DNA of 49,716 nt from Prevotella sp. (GTDB lineage Bacteria > Bacteroidota > Bacteroidia > Bacteroidales > Bacteroidaceae). The stretch's first letter is position 1. Each line of letters starts with the position of its first letter. The notes below the pieces were generated by a model. It saw only the letters and a program-made list of their open reading frames with translations, was not told the origin of the DNA and did not search any database. Shown here piece after piece: positions 1 to 5,716 of the stretch. Position numbers and translations under genes: made by a program. The stretch is taken from positions 1 through 49,716 of the forward strand of contig JAFZUS010000183.1 in the NCBI GenBank assembly GCA_017618275.1. The letters are read 5' to 3'.

Positions 1-187
1 ATATATTATACATATAATATATATAATATTAAAATTTTCTCCTTGACAGAAAGGTGAAAACCTTCCTGTCGTAGTTGAATAAATGAATAAATGAATAATT
101 CCCTTTCTGTACTAGGAGTGTTGACTTCCTGCTCCAGAAAAGTTGTCCTTATTCCTAAGAAGGTTGACTATACGGCTGAGGCATTTT
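1..187. other. AT-rich non-coding start of window
   Basis: No gene is visible. The first 40 bases are almost pure A/T. Positions 45-70 form a hairpin: GACAG (45-49) pairs with CTGTC (66-70) and AAGGT (51-55) pairs with ACCTT (60-64) around a GAAA loop, with one A/C mismatch. No U-rich tail follows on either strand, so it is not a clear terminator. Three copies of GAATAAAT-like sequence lie at about 79-103. Confidence 0.4.
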
Positions 188-304
188 ATAGTGGTTCTAT
201 ATCGTGTGTGTGTTAAAAACCGGCTGAAAATAGAGGCTCTATGCTGAAAATAGAGGCTCTATGTAAAAAAATAATGCCACTAATTTTCTAAATAGTGGCT
301 CTAT
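188..304. promoter_or_regulatory. array of four 13-bp palindromes (putative operators)
   Basis: Four copies of ATAG(A/T)GG(C/T)TCTAT lie at 188-200, 230-242, 250-262 and 292-304. The two inner copies (ATAGAGGCTCTAT) are perfect palindromes around a central G and sit inside a 20-bp tandem duplication (223-262). The outer copies differ by one or two bases. Start-to-start spacing is 42, 20 and 42 bp, about 4, 2 and 4 helical turns, so all sites would face the same side of the helix. The array ends about 100 bp upstream of the -7 box of the HU-like gene. A binding array for a dimeric regulator is an inference; the repeats and spacing are seen directly. Confidence 0.55.
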
Positions 305-402
305 TTTGATGGTAATTTTTATGGTCAAATCGGAAACGAGAAAATTTTGAGAAAAATTGAAAAATAATTGCCGAAAAATTTGGTGGTTTCAAATCTTTTT
401 TG

Positions 403-410
403 TAATTTTG
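403..410 (+). promoter_or_regulatory. TAnnTTTG promoter box of the HU-like gene
   Basis: TAATTTTG matches the Bacteroidetes sigma-70 -7 consensus TAnnTTTG. Transcription would start near 417, giving an unusually long leader of about 135 nt before the ATG at 552. Confidence 0.6.
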
Positions 411-551
411 CATCGTGATTCAGAGGTGATGGCAGTGCGCAGGCCAGAACAGACGAAGAACAATCGTGAAAACACACACACGAACCAAGACTAAGGAAAA
501 CGACGCAAGGATGTTGACGAAACTACTAAACAATTCAAAACACACAACATT
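411..551 (+). other. long leader with two possible short upstream reading frames
   Basis: The leader of the HU-like gene holds two short ATG frames. One runs 429-494 (21 codons, preceded by AGAGG, beginning MAVRRPEQTK). The other runs 511-558 (15 codons, beginning MLTKLLNNSK) and overlaps the HU start codon by 7 nt. Either could couple or attenuate translation. Frames this short arise easily by chance, so confidence is low. Confidence 0.2.
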
Positions 552-1202
552 ATGTTAGAACTCAACATTTTTCAAAACAAGAACCAGACCTCTCGCGCCT
601 TTGGCAAGTGGTACGCACGCGTGGAAGTGAAGAAGCAGTTGTCCATCCACGACATGGCACTGCACATGGCGGAACACAACACGCCGTTTAGTGTCGGAAC
701 CATCGAGGGTATCCTCCGCGACTTCGTAAGTTGCACCCGTGAGCAGTGTCTCTCCGGCAACACCGTGAAGATTGACAACCTCGCCATCTTCAAGTGCGCC
801 GTGTCGGCCAACGGACTCGTCCTGAGCGCAGGAAGGAAGGTGAACGCAGGTATCGGACAAGTTCCCATTGGCGGATGGGGTGCCGACGACACCCAGTACG
901 CCCTGAAGAACGTTCGCCTGCAGGCTACCGCAACCGGCAATTTCTCGAAGAGTGAACTCACCGACACCGCAACGTTCCGTTGGACGAAGGCTGCCAAGCA
1001 GGCCATCGAGGCCCTGATCAATCCCACCCAGGGCGGCGGCAGCACCCCCGACCCGAGCCAGGGCGGCACTGAGAACGGTGGAGGCACCAACCAGGGCGGC
1101 GGAACCGGAAACATCACGCCTGGCGGCGGCGACAATGGCGGCGGTGACAATGGCGGCGGTGATGACAACGGCGGTGGAGGCACTGGCTTCGACGAAGGGT
1201 AA
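552..1202 (+). CDS. HU/IHF-family DNA-binding protein with glycine-rich tail
   Basis: This 216-aa protein has an HU-related domain over about residues 1-130, of the Bacteroidales 'HU-related/histone-like' type that starts with a KWYARV-like strand rather than the classical HU N-terminus. Residues 155-216 are a low-complexity tail of GGG, NGGG and GGGD units ending in GTGFDEG. The tail is encoded by GC-rich repeats unlike the AT-rich surroundings. Such proteins are thought to bind DNA as dimers; the role of the tail is unknown. The gene has its own promoter and long leader and is followed by a small 'smalltalk'-type gene, a common Bacteroidales pairing. Family assignment is good; target and function are not known. 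Confidence 0.8.
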   Translation: MLELNIFQNKNQTSRAFGKWYARVEVKKQLSIHDMALHMAEHNTPFSVGTIEGILRDFVSCTREQCLSGNTVKIDNLAIFKCAVSANGLVLSAGRKVNAGIGQVPIGGWGADDTQYALKNVRLQATATGNFSKSELTDTATFRWTKAAKQAIEALINPTQGGGSTPDPSQGGTENGGGTNQGGGTGNITPGGGDNGGGDNGGGDDNGGGGTGFDEG

Positions 1203-1205
1203 AAA

Positions 1206-1240
1206 GAATTAGAAATTAGGAATTAGAAATTAGAAATTAT
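1206..1240 (+). repeat. heptamer tandem repeat (GAATTAG/AAATTAG x5)
   Basis: Five 7-bp units (GAATTAG, AAATTAG, GAATTAG, AAATTAG, AAATTAT) fill the gap between the HU-like stop codon and the start of the next small gene. They supply the AT-rich, SD-less leader that Bacteroidetes ribosomes use. Confidence 0.75.
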
Positions 1241-1246
1241 GATTTG

Positions 1247-1363
1247 ATGATGAAGAAGAAGAGTTTCATTGAGATTGCGGTGAAGGTGATAGTAGCCGCG
1301 CTCACAGCCTTCCTGACGGCCATCACGACCACGAGTTGCGCGGGTTACGGCCCGATCTACTAA
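1247..1363 (+). CDS. 'smalltalk'-type small membrane peptide
   Basis: A 38-aa frame begins with tandem ATG codons (1247 or 1250): MMKKKSFIEIAVKVIV, then a hydrophobic stretch and the end AGYGPIY. A basic N-terminus followed by about 20 hydrophobic residues suggests a single membrane segment or an uncleaved signal; TTTSC resembles a weak lipobox. Small proteins of this pattern, annotated as 'smalltalk protein', are recurrently found directly after HU-like genes in Bacteroidales. An intrinsic terminator follows at once, supporting a real two-gene unit. Function unknown. Confidence 0.7.
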   Translation: MMKKKSFIEIAVKVIVAALTAFLTAITTTSCAGYGPIY

Positions 1364-1367
1364 AAGA

Positions 1368-1405
1368 AATCAGCCGAGAGTTCAATTTCTCTCGGCTGAT
1401 TTTTG
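1368..1405. terminator. bidirectional intrinsic terminator
   Basis: AATCAGCCGAGAG (1368-1380) is perfectly complementary to CTCTCGGCTGATT (1389-1401) around an 8-nt loop. T-rich sequence follows on the plus strand (TTTTTG) and on the minus strand (ATTTCTTTTA), so it can end the HU/smalltalk transcript and the convergent small gene. Confidence 0.8.
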
Positions 1406-1537
1406 TTATTTCTTGGCCTTTTTCTTTTCTTTTTTCTTGTAGGCCTTTATCTCTTCGGGGGTGGCTAGGCCTGTCTTGAGACGGAACTCCTGGCGCGCCA
1501 GGCGCATCTGCTCTAGGAAGCGTTCGCTGGTGTGCAT
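1406..1537 (-). CDS. small lysine-rich hypothetical protein
   Basis: A 43-codon frame on the minus strand begins MHTSERFLEQMRLARQEF and ends in a lysine run (KKKEKKKAKK). An in-frame TAG lies four codons upstream of the ATG, so the frame cannot extend. It ends exactly at the bidirectional terminator, as expected for a convergent gene. The charged, helical composition resembles small nucleic-acid-binding proteins or the tail of a larger gene. It could be a real small gene or a 3' remnant. No family is recognised. Confidence 0.4.
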   Translation of the reverse strand: MHTSERFLEQMRLARQEFRLKTGLATPEEIKAYKKKEKKKAKK

Positions 1538-1617
1538 GCGGGGTGCCTACAATACCGTTTACAATTAAATTATCCTAATTCTCCGTCACTGATTTCTCTA
1601 TTCTCACCTCTTTTTAT

Positions 1618-1625
1618 TAATTTTG
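1618..1625 (+). promoter_or_regulatory. TAnnTTTG promoter box of the dapB operon
   Basis: TAATTTTG lies 25 nt before the ATG at 1650. It argues against a TTG start at 1623, which would lie inside the promoter box. Confidence 0.65.
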
Positions 1626-1649
1626 CACCGTTTTAATTCGAATTGGAAT

Positions 1650-2366
1650 ATGAAGATAGCATTAATCGGCTACGGAAAGATGGGTAAGATGATAGAACAG
1701 ATAGCCCGCGACCGTGGTCATGAAATCGTGAGTATCATTGATATTGACAACCAGCAGGACTTCGACAGTCCTGAGTTCGCATCGGCTGACGTAGCCATCG
1801 AGTTTACGGCACCACAGGTGGCCTATGGCAACTACCTGAAGGCCTGGGCAAAGGGCGTGAAGGTGGTCAGCGGCTCGACGGGATGGATGACGGAGCATGG
1901 CGACGATGTGAAGAGGGCTTGTGCAGAAGAGGGAAAGACACTCTTCTGGGCCTCTAACTTCAGCATCGGCGTGGCCATCTTCTCAGCCGTGAACCGTTAC
2001 CTGGCCAAGATCATGAACCAGTTCCCACAGTACGACGTGGAGATGGAGGAGACCCACCATGTGCATAAACTCGACCACCCCAGTGGCACAGCCATCACGT
2101 TGGCTGAGGAGATTGTGGAGAACATCGACCGTAAGGAGGCATGGAAGGAGGATACCACCGACAAGAAGTATCTGCGTGTGGACCATATCCGCCGGGGTGA
2201 GGTGCCTGGTATCCATACCATCCGTTATGACTCGGATGCCGACCTGATTACGATCACCCACGACGCACATTCTCGCAAGGGCTTTGCCCTGGGTGCCGTG
2301 CTGGCTGCCGAATATACAAAAGACCATCAGGGACTGCTCACCATCTCGGACATGTTTAAATTTTAG
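1650..2366 (+). CDS. dapB: 4-hydroxy-tetrahydrodipicolinate reductase
   Basis: Cytoplasmic NAD(P)H-dependent enzyme of the lysine/diaminopimelate pathway that reduces the cyclised product of DapA. The 238-aa protein starts with the nucleotide-binding GYGKMG (residues 7-12) and carries the diagnostic HHVHK (136-140) and DHPSGT (142-147) elements of the catalytic and substrate site. Length is typical of the short Bacteroidetes form. The ATG at 1650 is chosen because the promoter box ends at 1625. It is the first gene of a five-gene co-directional run; lepB starts 3 nt after its stop. Confidence 0.95.
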   Translation: MKIALIGYGKMGKMIEQIARDRGHEIVSIIDIDNQQDFDSPEFASADVAIEFTAPQVAYGNYLKAWAKGVKVVSGSTGWMTEHGDDVKRACAEEGKTLFWASNFSIGVAIFSAVNRYLAKIMNQFPQYDVEMEETHHVHKLDHPSGTAITLAEEIVENIDRKEAWKEDTTDKKYLRVDHIRRGEVPGIHTIRYDSDADLITITHDAHSRKGFALGAVLAAEYTKDHQGLLTISDMFKF

Positions 2367-2369
2367 GCC

Positions 2370-3800
2370 ATGGAGAAAAAGAAAGAGAAACTGAATCCCG
2401 TGAAGCAATGGGCGAAGTTTATCGTCGTGTTAGTACTGTATCTCGCCTTCCTTTATTGGGTGAAGTCGTGGTGGGGCCTGCTGGTCGTCCCGTTTATCTT
2501 TGATGTCTATATCACCAAGAAGATCAAGTGGCAGTGGTGGAAGGAGTCGGAAGGTCCCGTGAAGTGGATCATGTCGTGGGTCGATGCCCTCGTGTTCGCC
2601 CTCGTGGCCGTCTATTTCATCAACCTCTTCTTCTTCCAGAACTATGTGATACCCTCAAGTTCGCTGGAGAAATCATTGTTGACGGGCGACTACCTGTTTG
2701 TGTCGAAGGTCTCTTACGGTCCGCGTATCCCGCAGACACCGTTGACGATGCCCCTGACGCAGCACACCCTGCCGATGGTGGAGTGTAAGAGTTATATCGA
2801 GTGGCCCCAGTGGGACTACCGCCGTGTGAAGGGTCTCGGCAATGTGCAATTGAATGATATCGTGGTGTTCAACTACCCCGCAGGCGACACGCTCTGTTCT
2901 TCCATGAAGTATCAGGCACTCGACTTCTACCGGCTCTGTTACGAGATAGGCTATCAGCGTTATCCGCAGCGTCCTAACCCCGACTCGCTCGACGTGAATG
3001 TGCGTCGCCAACTCTTTGAGGCCATCTATCAGGGAGGGCGACAGTTCATCGAGGAGAACCGTCAGGAATATGGTGAGATCATCACTCGTCCGGCTGACCG
3101 CAGGGAGAACTATGTGAAGCGCTGTGTGGGACTGCCCGGACAGACCTTGCAGATTAAGAACCACATCGTCTACCTCGACGGCAAGGCCAACAAGGAGCCG
3201 GATAATGTGCAGTACACCTATAAACTGAAACTGAAGCAGGGGCTGAGCGACGAGGTGATGAAGGACCTCGGCATCACAATGGAAGACCTGATGAGCCTGA
3301 ACACCCTCGGCTACATGCCGCTGACGAAGCACGCCGTGGAGGAACTGAAACGGCAGGGGTATGTGGATAATATCACTCTGAACGAGGATGCCGACGAGTG
3401 GGATATCTACCCGTTGAACGGCAATAAGCACTGGACACGCGACAACTACGGTCCTGTCTGGATTCCGAAAAAGGGCGAATCCATCGCGCTGAACATGGAT
3501 AATATCGCCATCTACGAGCGTCCCATCCGCACCTACGAGGGCAACGAGTTGGAGGTGAAGGACGGCAAGATATTCATCAATGGTCAGGAGGCCAAGGAGT
3601 ACACCTTCAAGTTGGACTACTACTGGATGATGGGTGATAACCGCCACAACTCACTCGACTCCCGCTACTGGGGCTTCGTGCCAGAGGACCATATCGTCGG
3701 TAAACCGATCTTTATCTGGTGGTCGTCGGATCCTGACCGTAGCGGCTTTGGCGGCATCCGTTGGAGTAGACTGTTCCGCTTCGTAGACAATATTAAATAA
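2370..3800 (+). CDS. lepB: signal peptidase I
   Basis: Membrane-bound serine protease (S26) that removes Sec signal peptides at the outer face of the inner membrane. The 476-aa protein has hydrophobic segments at about 16-48 and 68-92, then the catalytic serine motif PSSSLEKSL (residues 95-103, nucleophile probably Ser98). The general-base lysine is in NYVKRCVGLPG. The substrate-site motif GDNRHNSLDSRYWG lies near the end. It is far longer than enterobacterial LepB because about 150 residues are inserted between the catalytic boxes, usual for Bacteroidales. It is translationally close to dapB (3 nt) and followed 21 nt later by a degenerate paralogue. Confidence 0.93.
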   Translation: MEKKKEKLNPVKQWAKFIVVLVLYLAFLYWVKSWWGLLVVPFIFDVYITKKIKWQWWKESEGPVKWIMSWVDALVFALVAVYFINLFFFQNYVIPSSSLEKSLLTGDYLFVSKVSYGPRIPQTPLTMPLTQHTLPMVECKSYIEWPQWDYRRVKGLGNVQLNDIVVFNYPAGDTLCSSMKYQALDFYRLCYEIGYQRYPQRPNPDSLDVNVRRQLFEAIYQGGRQFIEENRQEYGEIITRPADRRENYVKRCVGLPGQTLQIKNHIVYLDGKANKEPDNVQYTYKLKLKQGLSDEVMKDLGITMEDLMSLNTLGYMPLTKHAVEELKRQGYVDNITLNEDADEWDIYPLNGNKHWTRDNYGPVWIPKKGESIALNMDNIAIYERPIRTYEGNELEVKDGKIFINGQEAKEYTFKLDYYWMMGDNRHNSLDSRYWGFVPEDHIVGKPIFIWWSSDPDRSGFGGIRWSRLFRFVDNIK

Positions 3801-3821
3801 GGAGTCAGGGAGACAGGGAGT

Positions 3822-4361
3822 ATGAAGGGGACTGTGAAGTTTTTGGGAGCGTTGGTCATTGCCTTTGTGGTGATGCTGGCCTTCCGAGGACTGGTCATGA
3901 CGGTCTGTGCCATTGAGGGCGACGGCCTGGCACCTCAGTTTGTGGAAGGTGACCGGGTGGTTGTCAACCGCTGGAGTTACGGACTGCGTACAGGCAAGAA
4001 AGGCAGTCTCTTCGACTATGGCAGAATCTGCCGCCAAGAGGTGAAAAAGGGCGAATTCATCGCGTTTGAAGACTCTTTGGGCCATATACTTATCTGTCAA
4101 TGTACGGGTGTGCCTGGCGATACAGTCTATACGAGGAAGGGACAGGCCCCGAGTGTGGTTCCAGGCCTTTTCAACTGCGACGATCAGGACTACTACTGGG
4201 TGAGGAGTGTCAGCAAGAACAATCCCATTGACAGTCGGCAGTTGGGCTTTATCCCAGAGGAGCGCATCATCGGACGGGCTTGTCTGGTCTTATTCAGTCG
4301 CGACCCTATGGCGCCTTTCTGGAAAGGCTACCGTTCTGACCGTTTGCTTCTGCCGAAATGA
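3822..4361 (+). CDS. signal peptidase I-like protein lacking the catalytic dyad
   Basis: This 179-aa S26-fold protein has one N-terminal membrane segment (about 5-29), a recognisable catalytic-serine region (IEGDGLAPQF, 31-40) and a second box (ICQCTGVPGDTV, 91-102). Aligned with its active neighbour, the nucleophile position is Gly35 and the general-base lysine is Cys92, so both dyad residues are lost. The structural motif NNPIDSRQLGFIPE is kept. The frame is intact, so it is a pseudoenzyme candidate rather than a decayed gene. It sits between lepB and a WbqC-family gene and overlaps the latter by ATGA. It might be a LepB partner or bind exported peptides; that is inference. Confidence 0.82.
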   Translation: MKGTVKFLGALVIAFVVMLAFRGLVMTVCAIEGDGLAPQFVEGDRVVVNRWSYGLRTGKKGSLFDYGRICRQEVKKGEFIAFEDSLGHILICQCTGVPGDTVYTRKGQAPSVVPGLFNCDDQDYYWVRSVSKNNPIDSRQLGFIPEERIIGRACLVLFSRDPMAPFWKGYRSDRLLLPK

Positions 4362-5053
4362 CAACCCTGCTTAGCACGACTTATTTCGGACCCGTACAGT
4401 GGTACCAGAAACTCTATCGCAGCGAGGAGGTGCAGATAGAGGGGTGGGAGAGTTTTCAGAAACAGACCTACCGCAACCGTTGTCTGATTGCTACGACAAA
4501 TGGGGTGCAGGCATTGACGGTACCTGTGGAGCGAAATCATGGGGACAGTCCCCATGATCTTCGCGATGCTGCTATCACGGGGACTGTCCCCATGATTCGT
4601 TCTGTCCGTATCAGTGATCACGGCAACTGGCGCCACCTGCATTGGAATGCCCTGCAGAGTGCGTATGGCGAGAGTCCGTTTTTTGAGTATTACCAAGATG
4701 ATATATACCCTTTCTTTGAGAAGCGTTGGACGTTTTTGCTCGATTTCAACGAGGAGATCCGACAGAAAATCTGCGAACTCATCGATATCCAGCCGAAGGT
4801 CGGCTATACGAAGGATTACGTGCAGAATCACGGGGACAGTCCCCATGATCTTCGCGATGCTGCTATCACGGGGACAGTCCCCATGATTCATGATCTTCGC
4901 GAGGGAATCCGTCCCAAGCACCCGGCTCAAGATCCGGACTTCACGCCTAAACCCTATTACCAGGTGTATCAGCAGAAGCACGGTTTCCTGGCGAACCTCT
5001 CCATCCTCGACTTGCTATTCAACCTGGGGCCGGAGAGTATCTTTTACCTGTAA
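4358..5053 (+). CDS. WbqC-family protein carrying two in-frame palindromic inserts
   Basis: The start (STTYFGPVQWYQKLYRSE) and end (FLANLSILDLLFNLGPES) match the WbqC-like family, named after an O-antigen cluster gene of unknown enzymatic role. The 231-aa protein is longer than expected because two nearly identical 21-residue segments (residues 60-80 and 157-177, NHGDSPHDLR...ITGTVPMI) are inserted. Each is encoded by one 63-bp palindromic element and keeps the frame. Removing both leaves about 189 residues. The start codon overlaps the previous stop. Whether the protein still folds is unknown, but there is no stop or frameshift. Confidence 0.82.
   Translation: MTTLLSTTYFGPVQWYQKLYRSEEVQIEGWESFQKQTYRNRCLIATTNGVQALTVPVERNHGDSPHDLRDAAITGTVPMIRSVRISDHGNWRHLHWNALQSAYGESPFFEYYQDDIYPFFEKRWTFLLDFNEEIRQKICELIDIQPKVGYTKDYVQNHGDSPHDLRDAAITGTVPMIHDLREGIRPKHPAQDPDFTPKPYYQVYQQKHGFLANLSILDLLFNLGPESIFYL
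4535..4597 (+). repeat. 63-bp palindromic element, copy 1 (in frame in wbqC-like gene)
   Basis: The element has two GGGGACWGTCCCC palindromes joined by a 15-nt linker (CTTCGCGATGCTGCT). The left hairpin (ATCATGGGGAC/GTCCCCATGAT) is perfect. It is 21 codons long and in phase. Copies 1 and 2 are 61/63 identical (differences at element positions 6 and 51). It resembles REP/BIME-type or Rickettsia-palindromic-element-type repeats; no transposase is in the window. Confidence 0.88.
4826..4888 (+). repeat. 63-bp palindromic element, copy 2 (in frame in wbqC-like gene)
   Basis: Second direct-orientation copy, 61/63 identical to the first, with both arms reading GGGGACAGTCCCC. It is again exactly 63 bp and in phase. 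The 14 bases after it (CATGATCTTCGCGA, 4889-4902) repeat part of the element, which could be a partial third copy or the target sequence. Confidence 0.88.
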
Positions 5054-5101
5054 GAGAGATGTAATTAACAACATAGTTTAACCATTTAAAGTAATTCAAA
5101 A

Positions 5102-5659
5102 ATGAAAAAGATTAGTTTGAAAGTGGCAATTTGCCTGATTTCCGGAAGTTTCCTGTTCAGTTCTTGTATGGTAGGCTCTTGGGGCCTCTTCAACAAGTAC
5201 GCCTACTGGCAGACACACATGTCTGACAGCAAGTTTGTCAATGCCATCGTTGGTTTTGTGCTGGGTGCTGTTTGTTATCCGGTATGCACACTGGTGGATG
5301 CCCTCGTACTGAACAGCATCGAGTTCTGGACCGGTGACAATCCTGTGGCTTCCAATATAGGTAAGACCCAGAACGTGATGGGACAGGACGGACGTCTCTA
5401 TGCTGTGAAGACCTTGAAGAACGGTTATGAGGTCACTTCTCCCAACGGTGAGGTGACGCTGTTTACCTACAACAAGAAGGCCGACAGTTGGTCAGTGAGC
5501 CAGAACGGTCTGACGAAGGAGATCTTCCGTTTCAACGAGGACGGCAAGAGCATCAAGGTGGTGATGAACGGCGAGGAGCGCGACTTCACCCTCAACCAGC
5601 AGGGTGTTATCGACGCTGAATATGCTTCTACTACGGGTCTCTACTACGCAGCCCGCTAA
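5102..5659 (+). CDS. DUF3332-family lipoprotein
   Basis: A 185-aa envelope protein with a lipoprotein signal peptide: basic start MKKISLKVA, hydrophobic core, and lipobox SSC with Cys22 as the lipidated residue. A second hydrophobic stretch follows at about 46-68 (FVNAIVGFVLGAVCYPVC). The rest is a small beta-rich domain. This layout matches DUF3332, found widely in Bacteroidetes next to biosynthetic or envelope genes; its function is not known. It is 48 nt after the WbqC-family gene, probably the last gene of the dapB run, and ends at a strong terminator. Confidence 0.75.
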   Translation: MKKISLKVAICLISGSFLFSSCMVGSWGLFNKYAYWQTHMSDSKFVNAIVGFVLGAVCYPVCTLVDALVLNSIEFWTGDNPVASNIGKTQNVMGQDGRLYAVKTLKNGYEVTSPNGEVTLFTYNKKADSWSVSQNGLTKEIFRFNEDGKSIKVVMNGEERDFTLNQQGVIDAEYASTTGLYYAAR

Positions 5660-5680
5660 GCGTCATTTCATTCAAAAGAG

Positions 5681-5714
5681 AAAGGCTTCCCGATGCGTTG
5701 GGAAGCCTTTTTTC
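5681..5714. terminator. intrinsic terminator between convergent genes
   Basis: AAAGGCTTCCC (5681-5691) pairs with GGGAAGCCTTT (5700-5710) and is followed by TTT on the plus strand. It can serve the dapB-to-DUF3332 unit and, read from the other side, the GH127 gene ending at 5717. Confidence 0.8.
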
Positions 5715-5716
5715 GT

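Noticed and set aside
572-1183. Long minus-strand frame opposite the HU-like gene, rich in proline
   Set aside because: It is the complement of the GC-rich glycine-repeat region; it has no start context and no family resemblance.
1623-1649. Upstream TTG start for dapB
   Set aside because: It falls within the TAATTTTG promoter box and would add residues not found in the family.
2673-3647. 324-codon minus-strand frame opposite lepB
   Set aside because: A shadow caused by codon bias; the plus-strand product is an unmistakable signal peptidase.
4328-4981. Minus-strand frame through the two 63-bp repeats
   Set aside because: The palindromes are open on both strands, which extends the frame artificially. 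No start signal or family similarity.
4358-5053. wbqC-like gene as a pseudogene or assembly error because of the duplicated 63-bp segments
   Set aside because: The copies differ at two positions and lie in unique flanks 228 bp apart; the frame is intact from start to stop.
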